DNA from: Adiantum capillus-veneris
Taxonomy: Eukaryota; Streptophyta; Polypodiopsida; Polypodiales; Pteridaceae
Length of the DNA stretch: 64,000 nt
Assembly: GCA_014529385.2 (NCBI GenBank)
Contig: CM043968.1
Coordinates: 26,091,513 to 26,155,512, forward strand
Direction: 5' to 3'
In this document: positions 25,227-37,070 of the stretch, piece by piece
How the letters are laid out: the number at the start of each line of letters is the position of its first letter
Numbering within the stretch: position 1 is the stretch's first letter
Program-made: the position numbers and the translations under genes
Notes under the pieces: model-generated
What the model saw: only the letters and a program-made list of their open reading frames with translations
Database searches by the model: none
Told to the model about the DNA's origin: nothing

Positions 25227-25830
25227 TTACCAATGGCAAACCTCAAGACGAGGAAAACCCATGAAAAAGATTTCAAATAGGAAATGAGAAACAGTCAAAG
25301 TAGAGCTCGTAATGGCTAACACGACTCTAGTCCAAGTCATAGGCCACTCGGAGAGACTGTAGAAGAGATGTCTTGAAGAAGAAAACATAGTCCACTTGCA
25401 TCTGCTGAAACATGAGGGAATTACGTGCTCTCCACATGGTCCACCAAAGCGCGTAGAATCTGACCCCGCCAAAAAAGTATGCATACGACCAAATCAATGG
25501 TGGAAATACTGCAAAGATCCAGAAAGATCTACCGAAATGCATGCCAAGAAAACGCGTGCGAAGAGCCGTAGAGATGCAGTCCACAAACTGTAGCATATGA
25601 GAACAAGACCGCAGTAAATGCGGAATGGTCTCAACTGCTGCACTGCATTGAACACATCGCGAAGAGGCCAATCTTCTAGATCGTAGAAATTTGCCAATCA
25701 GGAGAGCCCCAATAATCATCTCCACATAAATAATTTCTCCTTCAGAGGCAATTTCATATGCCACACTTTCATGATTTTACTCCGCCACCATGTAACACTC
25801 TCTCTCACACACACACAATACACACACACA
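25227..25830 (-). mobile_element. LINE 3' fragment, zf-RVT domain
   Basis: The minus strand encodes the C-terminal zinc-binding domain found after reverse transcriptase in plant L1-type LINEs (zf-RVT). The parts are WRSKIMKVWHMKLPLKEKLFMWR (to about 25719), then GALLIGKFLRSRRLASSRCVQC, then AAVETIPHLLRSCSHM, which supply the CxxC..H..C ligands. Next is WSYAYFFGGVRFYALWWTMWRARN, the usual W-rich tail. A frameshift near 25720-25740 separates the first and second blocks. The remainder of ORF2 is absent to the right, where a GA/CT run follows, so this is a 5'-truncated, broken copy. Confidence 0.75.
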
Positions 25831-25858
25831 CCTGTGTTGTGCAGCCGCCAGCATATGC

Positions 25859-25896
<38 letters not shown>

Positions 25897-26239
25897 AGAC
25901 AACGCATGACGAATTCAAGGCAATTTTCTTTCCAAGGCACAACCGCTCACATATTTGCCTCCGGGCACCCAAGAAGGCGAGCACATATGCACAACATACA
26001 TTTTTGTGTTGAAGACCCCCAATGGCTGGTTGGTTGTGAAATCAGATGTTTGATTTTTTTGGTCGTTGGAGAAGTAACCTTCACCCGAAAAGGTGTGGCC
26101 ACATTAACCTACGCCCCTACAGACAGTGTGTGGGTGACTGCGCAATGGTTGGCTGCGCTTATGTGCTCAGCACAAGAGAGAGAGAGAGAGAGCACATACC
26201 ATTGCTACTCTTTAGAGCCAACCAACCTTAGCTTGCACA

Positions 26240-26287
<48 letters not shown>

Positions 26288-26915
26288 ACATACCATTGCT
26301 ACTCGATCGCTCGAGAGAGCACCACCGTGGGTCGTTGAGTCCCCTTCTAGAAGCTGCTATTTTGTTTAAAATAGAAACTACCTTTGCTCTCTCAAACCCT
26401 AATATTCATAGGTATCTCATGAAAAAAAAGAAGCGAAGATCCTGTTTTTTTTGTGTCTTTTAAGTAGTGGCTATTGTTATTGATGTGGTTGGATTCTATT
26501 ATCTTTTATCCTTCATACCTAAAGACAATGCCATGGGCGGTTGCAGGTTCGAACCCTGAACGGGCTGAACTCTTCCCCTTAGAACAAACCGTACAGAGGC
26601 CAAAGCTCTAAGCCGGTAGAACTTAGAAGGAGAACGGACCACGGTGGAAGTGCAGAAGGAACAATTAATGGAAGATGCAGGCATCAGAGGGCGCACCACA
26701 GCACGAGTTTAGGGTGGGTCAGAGTGGAAGTGGAATGAATGCAGCACACATTTAAAGCGAACAGAGTTTCTGTCTCTATCCATCTCTGTCTCTCTCTCAA
26801 CTTTCATGGTTGATCAAATTCTCTTTCTTCTGGGATGAGCGAATGTGCGTATCCGGCTCTCTCTCTTCACGAGTTTGCTTACGCACACACAGAGCGGACT
26901 CTCTCTCTTCCTCTG

Positions 26916-26957
<42 letters not shown>

Positions 26958-27067
26958 TTCCCTTCCCGCTCGTCAAGAGTCTCACTCTGTCACACATTCT
27001 CTTTCTAGTGCAACAACCCGTGGGGTTGGGGTCATTATCGCTACTTTGGCGACTCATTCCTCCAATG

Positions 27068-27099
<32 letters not shown>

Positions 27100-27523
27100 A
27101 ACGAAATAGGTCTTTGTCAAGAGCGGAGTCCGGACTCAGGGAGGGGGCAAGACTGCAAGTAGTAAAGTGATGCTGCCCATTTGTGGGTTGGAGACTAGAA
27201 GCTCTCTGCCAATGCAGGGGTAGAATGAATGACTTGACCTAAGACGTGGGTGTGTGTGCGCTCGCCGCTTGTAGAAATTCGAGACTCTAGAGTCTCCACA
27301 CACAAATGCGTGCGCGCGCGCGCACAGACCAGCAAAGAGCCACTGCGGGTGCGTACTTGACGCTGTGTTAAAGAAACCGAAAGAATCAACAGAGCTTGAG
27401 CGACTCCAGAGATAGCGCGATTTTGAACAGGACAACACAACAGGAGATGTGCGTGTGTTGAGACTCCAGAGAGAGAGAGAGAGAGGAGAGAGAGAGCTCA
27501 GACAACGTTCACGGTTCCGTGCA

Positions 27524-27570
<47 letters not shown>

Positions 27571-28590
27571 ACGGATCGCTGTGGTGATCTGATGAATTGA
27601 ATTCTTTGATTTGTGGAAACAGGGGTTTTGCAGAGGAGCGCCTAAAAAGGACCCTCTTCGTCTGCCTCTTCTGCCGCTGCAGAATCGAGATTGACAAAAG
27701 AAGACACAACGAAGGAGCGGACGGAAGAGCAGGGCAAGGAGGTAGGGAAGGTGGTAAAAGAAACCCAAACTTCCACACACACACAAACTGCTAGAGCGCA
27801 TCTGCTGGTGGGGTCCACGAAGGGTGCGGTGTGTGTGTGTAGGTGCCTTTCCAAGCGTATGTGCCTGTGTAAACTTATATAGAAAGATAGTTCTGCGTGC
27901 GTGCGTGCGTGTGTAGGCCTAGGAGCTTCGCCATCTCTCCTCTGCATATCGCGTATAGAGCAATGAGTGCGATACTCTTGAGGGGACACCTAGATGCATG
28001 AATTTTAGGGCATTTTCCTCGACCCATCTCGGCCTTGTCAGGCCAAGGACGGCCAGAAAGAAAGGCTTAGAAGTTGGGGCTATGCGAGAGAGAGGAGAGA
28101 GAGATAGGGGGAGCTATGTGTGCGTGTATCAACACCAGAACCCACCCCTCCCCCCGTCTTCTTTCTTTCAGCGCATTTACCGCTACGAAGGAAATGGTGA
28201 TGTGATCCATTGACATAGATGTGGAAAATATTTCCAAAAGGTGTAGAAAAGCACGCACGCAAGGAAAGAGAGAAAGAAAGAGAAAGGCGCTTAATAGGCC
28301 TAGCCTATTAGAGAGGAAGAAAAGAGAGAGAGAGGGAGAGGCTCTGCCCACGAGGCCTAGCTATGGCCATGCACAACACCCAGTGACACCACACGCACAC
28401 CCACCTCACATTCACACTTTCGCAGAGACCCACAACACACACATACACATACACTCCCATATTCGCCTTCACCTTCACCCCGCGCACCACACAGACAACA
28501 AAGGCCTCTGGTTGCTCTTCTTTCCCTTCAGATTTGGACAGATATCTGCCATATGTATGTATGCACGATTTGGCGCTTTCTGTGTTTCTA
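25831..28590. other. No gene; microsatellite-rich upstream region
   Basis: CT, GA and CA runs are scattered here (25862-25893, 26174-26191, 26245-26286, 26923-26958, 27070-27099, 27524-27568). A GA-run boundary plus CACATACCATTGCTACTC is duplicated at about 26192 and 26286. Long open frames on both strands (for example 27136-27801) are repeat-driven. The last part is likely upstream flank of the F-box gene. Confidence 0.55.
26480..26570 (+). repeat. tRNA-like or SINE-like remnant (weak)
   Basis: GGTTCGAACCC at about 26546-26556 matches the pol III B box and sits in a small T-arm-like hairpin (CAGG..CCTG). The preceding CTTCATACCTAAAG could be an anticodon-arm remnant. No good A box or acceptor stem is seen, so this is not a functional tRNA gene. 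Confidence 0.25.
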
Positions 28591-28595
28591 TCCTC

Positions 28596-28602
28596 TATAA
28601 AT
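28596..28602 (+). promoter_or_regulatory. Candidate TATA box of the F-box gene
   Basis: TATAAAT lies in CTCTATAAATTGTACC, about 160 bp before the start codon. Transcription starting about 30 bp downstream would give a 5' leader of about 130 nt. Longer upstream transcripts are possible. Confidence 0.4.
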
Positions 28603-28757
28603 TGTACCCCCCATTGTGCCTCTGACTTTATCATCCTCTTCATCACTTGGCTCATAGCAATTCGCAGGTTGTCTCGACGACGAAGCGCTCTTCTAGCACA
28701 CAGCCTACTGGATTCAGTTAAGTTTGATTTTACTGAGGTCCTCCATTGGGCTTGCTC

Positions 28758-29262
28758 ATGGAAATGTCGGCAGGTCCCTACAGCAAGCAAGATGAGACAG
28801 GGAATGAGGATAAGCCAGATCATCATCATCATCAGCAACAGCACCTTCACCATCATCATCTTCACCACCATCACCACCATCATCATCATCACCACCAAGA
28901 AGTGGATGTGCCATGTTGGGCCGACATGCTACCAGATGCGCTCGCCAAGATCTTCAGTCGCCTGTCCCTTGAAGACATGCTTACTAACATCCCTCGCGTC
29001 TGCCGGACATGGAGGCGTGCGTCTCAGGATGCTGTTTGCTGGCAGAAAATAGACTTGGATGAGTGGAGCCATGGTAGAAAGCCAGAAACTCTGGAAAGGA
29101 TGTTGGCCTTCTTGATGAATCGCAGCCGCGGGTGTCTTCAAGAAATTTGCGCCCCGAAGCTAAACAATGACAATATGTTGAGAATTATTGCCTGGAGGTG
29201 AGTTTTGCACTTATTCATTATCATGCTAGTTTGTTTGCCTGCATGTGTTGTTTTTTTTTTTT

Positions 29263-29301
<39 letters not shown>

Positions 29302-30321
29302 TTGCTTCAGTTGGAGTGTGTAAATGGGGGGTGTGCCCACACAACCACCTCTAGTTTGGACATGGCTGGCTTTGCATGTTCCGGAGTATTTCTATGCAAC
29401 CGATGCAGATGCAAATCAAGAAGCATGCCCCTGTACACCTGGTCATACATACACCTGCACGTGTATGCATATGGTTCACATACCCATACCCCTTAGAGAG
29501 GGCTCCGCACAGATATATACACACGCATGCATGTTCCTCTTGCGAAAGGGTTCTCGGTTTGGTTTATATTTACTCACATGCGATCCTTTGTGTGGAGCTG
29601 TGATTGGGCTTCTTTTGGTCTGAACATTGTAAATTCTTGCCGCTCAACACTCAAGCAACATTCGCACTCAATCTGACTGTTTGTGATTTGTCTGTCCAGT
29701 GGCTCACCGCTCCGAGTGCTACGCATTCCGCAAAGCATTGTGACTGAGGATTGCATGTGTCAACTGGCTCCTCACTTTGCTTTAGTAACGTACTTGGACG
29801 TGAGCGGGTGCATTTTCACCAAAGCTTCGGTGGAGTCGTTTGGCAAGCACTGCCGCTTCATAACAAGGCTCAATCTCAACATGTATCCGCAGAGCTCAAA
29901 TTTGGCTGTTTGTGACGACATGGCATTTGCAATTGCACAGTACATGCCGCAGTTGAAGCACTTGGAAATGGCTTATGGCATGCTTTCAAATGCTGGATTG
30001 AAGGCAGTACTTGAGAAATGTACATCTCTGGAGCACCTCGATCTCCGAGGATGCTGGCAGCTTAACATTGAGGAAAGCTTTGTGAAAGAAGCCAGAAAGA
30101 GGTTCAAAGTGTTCCACCCGCCTGTTGTTGAAAACGACATATATAACACGGACGATTCAGATTTTGATGCATCAGACTTCTACGACGATTCAGATTATTA
30201 TGATGAGGATATGTGGTATGACAGTGAGCTTGAAGACTTGGATGATCTTGTGATGGAAATGCATGAAGAGGAGATTAATGGGACGTTGTATTTCTGGCCC
30301 GATACCTCGCCTTCTCGCTGA
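28758..30321 (+). CDS. F-box protein, FBW2/SKIP1-like
   Basis: This is the substrate-recognition subunit type of SCF (SKP1-cullin-F-box) ubiquitin ligases. Exon 1 is 28758-29197 (ends GGAG|GTGAGT) and exon 2 is 29700-30321 (after GTCCAG). Together they encode 353 aa without interruption. The start at 28758 is the first ATG, and a second lies two codons on. Residues about 22-46 are a His-rich tract encoded by CAT/CAC repeats. The F-box is at about 54-95 (WADMLPDALAKIFSRLSLED..IPRVCRTWRR). Leucine-rich-repeat-like segments at about 148-290 include YLDVSGC and LEHLDLRGCW. The tail at about 292-345 is very acidic. The order F-box, LRRs, acidic tail and the block FGKHCR..LNLNM fit Arabidopsis FBW2, which is known to target AGO1. 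The His tract is an addition. It is the only confident host gene here. Confidence 0.9.
28819..28905 (+). repeat. CAT/CAC trinucleotide repeat in coding sequence
   Basis: It encodes the histidine-rich tract of the F-box protein, broken by a few CAG and CTT codons. Length polymorphism is likely. Confidence 0.9.
29263..29299 (+). repeat. (GA)n microsatellite in the F-box intron
   Basis: A GA run of about 18 units lies after a T run inside the 502-bp intron (29198-29699). Confidence 0.9.
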
Positions 30322-31065
30322 CAGGTCAATGGGTGAAAGGCTATTTCAATAATGCATGTTACTGGTTTGATTAAAAACAGGGGCATGTATATAGGTCATG
30401 TGCAAGGTCCGAGCTCGGGTGGGTGCCATCTTGACACGCCAAGAATCCATGCGGACTACTTAAAAGAGTCTCTCAATCAATCACGTTGAGAAACATATTT
30501 ACACTTGTATTTACTTCATGCATTCAGGGGAAGGTGATACACACGTCTCTACTCATTCGCGCATCTTGGGCAGCATTTTGGCATCTGTAGCAAAAGCTTA
30601 AGAAAGCATGTGAGCATACAGCTATGTGAACAAGTTACCGTGTGGCACAAAGAGTGACAGCTACAGTCTTGATTCTACCCAAGGTGAGATGAAAAGCCGT
30701 GTTACTTTTATAAAATGTTGCAAGCTATGCTGCGTAACTGGATTAGTGCAAGTGTACATGTATGGATTGCGCTAAATGGATACTATCCGCAATTGTACGC
30801 TCTTGAGCTTCAAGAGTTTTAATGTTCAATCACAGGTTGCTTATTTATGGCATGATTTGAATCTCAGTGACTTGCCTCTTCTCTCATCTATGTTGTGCGC
30901 AAGTGATCTGGTGGGAGTTTTGCAAAGGAGTTTAAAGAGAACTGTTGTATGGAATCTCTTTACAAGGGGTGGGAGTGTGCAATCTTCTCAGGGTTTGTCG
31001 ACCTGATAGAGTAGTGGATCCCCATTTGGGCGAGCAACTTTCCACGAAGGCAGATTTTTTCTCAA

Positions 31066-31158
<93 letters not shown>

Positions 31159-31841
31159 TTGCAGCAGCTCTTCATGGAATTTTACTGCCAGGCAGAGGCT
31201 GATTGTGAGTTAAGATCAAGGGGAGGTTGCAACTGTTGGTGCTCTTGAGCAAAGTGCGAGGGGTTTCTTATGCATGTAGAAGGAAGCATTGTCATTGTGT
31301 TGGTGCTGATGGTTATGCTGTCATGAGCTTAATTATCATGAGTCTGTAACTTCTCATCCTGGATTTGGCTAGATATTCAATCACCTTTTTAAGTGAGAAC
31401 AGTGAGGGTACCTGCATGATGAGTCAGTGGATCAAGTGAGCTATAAAATTTTCCAACGTGCTAATGTTGTTGCAATTGCGGATCTCTTTTGAATTGCTTA
31501 AAGATCTGTCCAGCAGTACTTGAATATTTTTGGGCGTTTTTCTCGCACTCGGTAGCAATGTGAAGGTGTGATTTGTGCATCCATTTCAAGACCTCATGGA
31601 GGTCGAATCTTTCTACTTTCACCGGATGAATAACAGCATGTTTTGGTTCAAGTTTGCAAATGGAATCATATTGGTCTCAATTGATGATAATAGTAAATGA
31701 CTTTTTAGCAATTTTTGAAGCTTGTCAATGAGGGAGGCAATTAGTTAGAAATCGAGGAACAGGGAGGCAGCAGAGCCCTGTACATTTCACAAGAAGTTTT
31801 GGACAAATTCTCACAATAATTCCCACATTGTGACACACTTC
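30322..31841. other. 3' flank of the F-box gene; CT/CA run at 31070-31155
   Basis: The 3' untranslated region probably starts here. AATAAT at about 30348 is a weak polyadenylation signal. A (CT)n(CA)n microsatellite lies at 31070-31155. No other gene was seen. Confidence 0.5.
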
Positions 31842-31973
31842 AACATCATGAGCTTCTGTGAGGGAGGCACCCCATGCCTAGCTAGGTACGATTGGGGGGG
31901 GGCCAGCGGTCCCCTGCCCCCAATCGTACCTAGCTAGGTATGCGGTACCTCTCGAGCAGAAGCTCATGATGTT
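31842..31973. other. Long symmetrical foldback, candidate hairpin RNA or MITE
   Basis: Arms of 57 nt (31842-31898 and 31917-31973) surround an 18-nt G/C-rich loop. The outer 17 nt (AACATCATGAGCTTCTG) and the inner 22 nt (CCTAGCTAGGTACGATTGGGG plus G) pair perfectly. The middle 18 nt pair at about 11 positions without any length difference. The size, single loop and bulge-free symmetry resemble a plant microRNA precursor or a small foldback transposon. I recognise no known microRNA sequence. No convincing target duplication flanks it. Confidence 0.55.
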
Positions 31974-32933
31974 ATTCAATGCATGAAAACATTGGAAAAG
32001 ACTCCGTTTTCCTGCATGAGAATTTCTAAATCTTATTGTGTTTTGAGGACAAAAACCCAGGCTCCACCATTGTGATTTATTACAAACAAAGTAGGTGCCC
32101 TTTTCCTTGTTTCTAAGGTTGGCCCATTGGGTTGAGACTGGGTGGCAGTAGAGAGGGGGGCAGGGACGAGGTTTCCTGTTGGCACGCACAGATTGGCCAC
32201 AAAAGAAACCTTGCATTTTTGGACCCACCTTCAGCTAGGAAAAACTGCTCGCATTGCCGGCGGGCTCGTCTGAACTCGCCCTAAATCAGTGCTCTCCAAT
32301 AACATTTTTACAAACCAATGAAAAAGGGGCTAGATTGAAACTTACTAGGTATATTTTGGGCTATTTATTGGTTTTTACACTAAAATCATCCAAAATTTTG
32401 TCAGCTTTCTTCAAGGTGGCCTTCCAATTTGGCCGGGAATTTGGAGTTTCAACCCTCAGAAAAATACACTAAAAGGACGGTTTTCTGTAAATACTCCTCT
32501 AAATATGTGAGGTCATGACTGGTTGCACACACAAAACTGAAAAGCTACATTAAAAAAAAAAAATTGATTAAAATTTCGGCCAATGAGCATCTGCCACATG
32601 CTAGGGCTTATCTGCAAGCCTGAAGGGACTTGGGAGGAAGGAGGGCAAAGAAGGATCAAAAGAGAGATAGGTATATAATGCACCTCTTCATTCAACCATA
32701 ATTCAGCACCTTTCTGGGAAAATTATTGAGCTGGCAAAGACGAGAAAAGGAGGGGGTCACATTGCATTGTGATCCTTGTGATATGATGCACATATGATGT
32801 CAAAATTTTGTCTTTGCTTTTGTATCATCATCATTCTCCAACAAGTATGCTTTACACACACTCCTTTTCATGCCAAGCTATGCTTTTCTCAAGAATTTAC
32901 TCAAGCACTCTCTCTCTCTCTCTCTCTCTCTTA

Positions 32934-32987
<54 letters not shown>

Positions 32988-33490
32988 CTCTCTCTCTCTC
33001 TCTCTCTCTTACACACACACCCACCCACCTACCCACACACACTTGCTTTTACATGCTTGCATGTTCACCAACTTTAGCTATGCACCATCCACTTCTCCAT
33101 TACACTGTTTGGATTCTTGTGAACCTCTTAACTTTCAACAAAGTTACCAAAAAACAATGTCTTTGTCACCTTGCTTTGTAATCTTGTAGGCCTTTTAACT
33201 TTCTAAGTTAAAGTTGCTCCTCATGGAAACCTACCTCCCTTTTTGGCCTACATTTTGATTGGAATTCTTGTGAGCACTTTTTTCTTTTTGGTAAAAATAT
33301 GATAGAATATAGAAACCTTTCCCAACATCGTTACGAAGCGGAGCTCGTATTAGTTGATATAGTTTTTTTACAAATGAAAACTTGGCTAGTTGTAGAGGAG
33401 GTTTGCCTCAGATAGAAAGGCCATCACAAAAAGTATTGCAAACACCTCTTGCAAGCACATTGCAATTGTGGATCCTCAAATTTAGCTTGT
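31974..33490. other. No gene; CT/CA/CT run at 32907-33020
   Basis: This is anonymous sequence with a three-part microsatellite: CT at 32909-32930, CA at 32938-32982 and CT at 32983-33009. Confidence 0.5.
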
Positions 33491-33494
33491 TCCT

Positions 33495-33531
33495 TAGGGT
33501 AAAGAGGCCAATAAGGGACCGGCCCCTTTAC
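33495..33531. repeat. Head-to-head pogo-type terminal-repeat pair
   Basis: TAGGGTAAAGAGGCC at 33495-33509 matches the TA-flanked terminal repeat of the pogo-like element at 37057 with one change. GGCCCCTTTAC at 33521-33531 matches the inverted end. Only 11 bp separate them. It may be the remains of a tiny internally deleted copy. Confidence 0.4.
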
Positions 33532-34417
33532 TACCTTGGATTCAATCTGTGCTAGCGCGTTTCACTATACGCCGTGGCCTTTAGTGCGAAAACTGGTGAA
33601 GCATAGTCACAAGAGACCCCACTTGGGCATAGTCACAAGAGCCTAGTAAGAGTGCCTCTACGTGGTGAGTTTGAGAACTCACCAAAGAAATTTGTGTTTG
33701 CGCTTCCTCGCTCAAAAGAACATCTCTCTTATTAATGAGAAACTTTAATTAAATAGAACGGCATTGCCATTTTCATCGAGTAGTCTTCCCCTTAGCTTTT
33801 CTAAACTTTTGCCACCTTCCAAAGGTCATTGCAAATGTATAACAAGACTTGCACATGGTGGGTTTGGCCAAACTATCCCCTTTTCTTTTCCCACGCTTCA
33901 AAGAATAGTTTTCAAAAGTGAAGATCGACACCATTCTTAGAAGTGGTTAGTTTTCAAAAGTGAAGATCGACACCATTCTTAGAAGTGGTTCCTTGAACAT
34001 TTACCAAAAACTAGTACACGGTGTTGCTTTCGATCGTGGCACCGCCTTCAGCGGTGCAATGTGGAATTTTTCAGCTTAGACATGCAATGCCTTTGGATAG
34101 GCCAGAGAAGCGGTCATGAAAGACGAGGTTGCCATAAAGCCCATGTGCCCAAGCTAGCTAACTTTTGATATGGGCTTGTTTGCATGTATAGAATGAGACG
34201 AAAAAGGTTATTGATTCTCGTTGCTGGAGAAGAGAGAAGATCAAGGCCGTCAATAGCTAGCCGTTCAATATCAATATCCAAGAGAGGTGATGCTCAGGTC
34301 TGCCCCTCAAGTATCCATGAAATATGAAAGCGAGCATTTTTAAAAAGGAATTGTATGGCTAGAAAGCAATGGTATACAACAGAAATCAAGGCTCAAAACA
34401 TGAGTGTGTGTGTGTGG

Positions 34418-34458
<41 letters not shown>

Positions 34459-35149
34459 TTTAGATGAGCTTGAAGAGAAAGAAAGAGAGTTCTCTAGCCA
34501 GTTGCAGTTGTGTCGAGGGCCAATAACAACACCAACACCAACAGAGTTGCCTCTTGTGAACACAAACTCAACTAAAATGAGAGGGGCAAGGGCCGTTACG
34601 TGAGACATTGGATAATTGTATATAATTTAAAATGAAAGAGCCTTCATGTGAGACATTAAATAATCGTATATACTAACTTAATAATAAGGTAAGTGTAAAA
34701 TTATGGTCACCTGACATAGTTACAAAAGACCTCGGATAGTTGCATATAAGACGAATAAGTGAGGCTCACTGAGATCTTGCGTGCCCATTTTTGGGGATGG
34801 ACGGTCGAGCGTTAGAAACCAATGTTCTGTATTCTTTAAAGCGGGATTTTTGACAATGGATGTCTGTAGCTTATTGGTTCATAACCTCTGTTGAATGGTG
34901 CTGGCAAGAGCTCATGCCTTGCTCAAGCTTGGGCAACAAACTTGGCTGCCCAATTTTTTTAATGTAGCCCGTATCACATCGCGAATGGATGTTTTACTAT
35001 TGGCTTACACATCGTATGCCCAAGCAGACCATGCATTTGGCACACAATTATTTCAAAAAGTAACTTGAGACAACCATACATCGTGTGACTGATGCCTAAC
35101 ATGAAAGAAAATATGTACCTGGCGTTGCCTAAAAGGAGTTGGTTAGTGT
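33532..35149. other. No gene; GT/GA run at 34406-34457
   Basis: No convincing open frame. It includes the perfect 42-bp tandem duplication listed separately, and a microsatellite. Confidence 0.5.
33907..33990. repeat. Perfect 42-bp tandem duplication
   Basis: The unit AGTTTTCAAAAGTGAAGATC..AGAAGTGGTT occurs at 33907-33948 and 33949-33990 without a change. Confidence 0.95.
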
Positions 35150-35280
35150 CTAGTCGACGTTGGGAGTACCTACAGGCTTGAGAAAGCATGCTCCAAAAAA
35201 TTGGTGTAGTGCTAGACACACACACATGCACGCACATAGACTGATGCACACCCCATCATCCGTCGCAATTGGTGTAGTGC

Positions 35281-35321
<41 letters not shown>

Positions 35322-35689
35322 ACTGATGCACACCCCATCATTCGTCGCAACTGGGATTCGAGCTCGCCATGTCTCGCTCCTTCCAGCACCCTTTGCACAA
35401 CCTGGTCATCATCATCCTTACATTCGAATCTCAACCACGAAAGAAAAATGTGTCTACCCTCATCGCAGTTAATGATTAATGGCCGATATAGGAATGTACT
35501 ACAGGAAACGTCCTTTGCATCGACTTTAGGCATTGTCTCTGCAACAACCATGGCAAGCTCTAGGTACAGGTGTAGCTTGTGATCGCGAGAGTCGAAGGTT
35601 TTATTCAATGAGCTCGAATGATCGCTGCTGCTAGACCCCTCTCCAATGAGGGGGGATGCGAGGCGAGAAGAGCACTGTTGAGGACACAA
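35150..35689 (-). CDS. Unidentified open frame, possibly an exon or gene fragment
   Basis: A 179-codon frame has a central part (about 35340-35590) that reads like ordinary protein: HKLHLYLELAMVVAETMPKVD, then FLYRPLIINCDEGRHIFLSW, then CKDDDDQVVQRVLEGARHGE. The C-terminal part is encoded by a CA/GT microsatellite and by a duplicated spacer, so the natural end, if this is a gene, must lie before about 35320. I do not recognise the family. It might be a host exon or a captured fragment. Confidence 0.3.
35203..35350. repeat. Duplicated unit around a CA microsatellite
   Basis: Text containing ATTGGTGTAGTGC, a CA run and GACTGATGCACACCCCATCAT occurs twice (about 35203-35267 and 35268-35345). The second copy has a longer, purer CA run. 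Confidence 0.85.
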
Positions 35690-35743
35690 ATGACGGCACA
35701 GGTAGCACTGGTGGGTTGTGGGACAACCTGCAGAGCTCGAGGA

Positions 35744-35791
<48 letters not shown>

Positions 35792-36306
35792 AGCTTGAAG
35801 AGAAGCACAGGTCGTTGGCCTAATCTAGCATGAGTTCTTGGGACTCACTGCAGCTCAACATGCGCGTCCTCTCTCTCTCTCATATGGATGTGCATATCGC
35901 CTTATGATCACCAATACCCTGCCGTGTCATGCGATTGATACCATCTGCACCGCGAGTTGGTCATCACACCGACCTTTGGGTGCAACTGGTGCTCATCGAG
36001 TGCTCGAAGCAGCCTGCTGTCATCACCACCTATCGAGTTGCGGGATGCCTGCAGAGCTTTGGGGGGAGAGGGAGAGAGAGAGAGAGAGAGAGAGCTCATA
36101 CCAGTCCCCCGCAGCTCGAGGAGGGGGATACAGGTTGAATTTTGAAATGTGCAAGGGGATGCTCGATGCTAGATGTATCGTGCTGGCGGTTATTTACAAG
36201 AATGGGCAAAGTAGTTCTTCCATCCATGGTGGCTACAAGCATTTGAAGCCAAGTGGATGGAAGAGTTGGCTTTTATAGTATACGAGTACTGCCAACCGCC
36301 TTCAAC

Positions 36307-36349
<43 letters not shown>

Positions 36350-37040
36350 CTCCCCTTCATTTCACTTGACGTTTAGCCTCCATCTCAGAGAGAAAGAGAC
36401 ACATGTAAAGGGTTATGTACTCCGCCATGTTATGTTAGTAGATATAGATAAAGGAAACTACTCCCAAACCTTCTTAACTTTTTCAATTCAACAAAAGTTG
36501 TTGAAACACACAAGTTCTTCTTTTTTATTAAAATCAACCAATGTTCACAGCATGAGAAAGCCCTCTAAACTACCCCTACTTTTCATCTTTCCTCCCTTCT
36601 TTCGGGAATGTGAGTTTCATAACTCTATGAGTGTGGAAGCCTTTCTATCCATAAATGGATGACTAAGAGGCCTCCACACCATGAGTTTCAATGAGTTCCA
36701 CAGTTTGGTGAAACTGTCCCTCTTTAGCATGAAAAAGAATGCTCAAACTTCGCATGGAAACTTAAAAGGCCTTCTAAAAATAGTGATGAACGTGCCTTTT
36801 TCACTAAACATAGGTCTAGGATTTAGGAAACTACTCGAAGTCTTTGAAACTTTTGCAAATAATTAGTTGCAACTCTGTCAATTCCACGACTTTTTCATTA
36901 ATTAACCATGAAGATTCCTGCTCGTTAGCTTCATGAAAGTATACCCTTGCCCTTTGGCCCTATTCTTGCTCACGCTTTCTTTCCATCACCTTGAGCATGC
37001 ACATGGCTTGTCAACTCTATTTCTCTTGTACTCTCATCCC
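35690..37040. other. No gene; GA/CT runs at 35751-35788, 36068-36091, 36309-36348
   Basis: Open frames at 36366-36662 and 36681-36866 have no recognisable domain. The last 13 bases before the pogo element (37044-37056) match the 3' LTR of the gypsy element described below. Confidence 0.5.
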
Positions 37041-37056
37041 TTTTATAAGGGAAGTA

Positions 37057-37070
37057 GGGTAAAGGGGCCA
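37057..37070 (+). repeat. Left terminal inverted repeat of the pogo-like element
   Basis: GGGTAAAGGGGCCA directly after the duplicated TA. Confidence 0.85.

Noticed and set aside
26540-26560. Possible tRNA gene from a B-box-like GGTTCGAACCC
   Set aside because: No acceptor stem, D arm or proper anticodon arm could be drawn; kept only as a weak SINE-like remnant.
27136-28351. Long minus-strand open frames upstream of the F-box gene
   Set aside because: They are driven by GA/CT-rich sequence, overlap in several frames, and show no recognisable domain.
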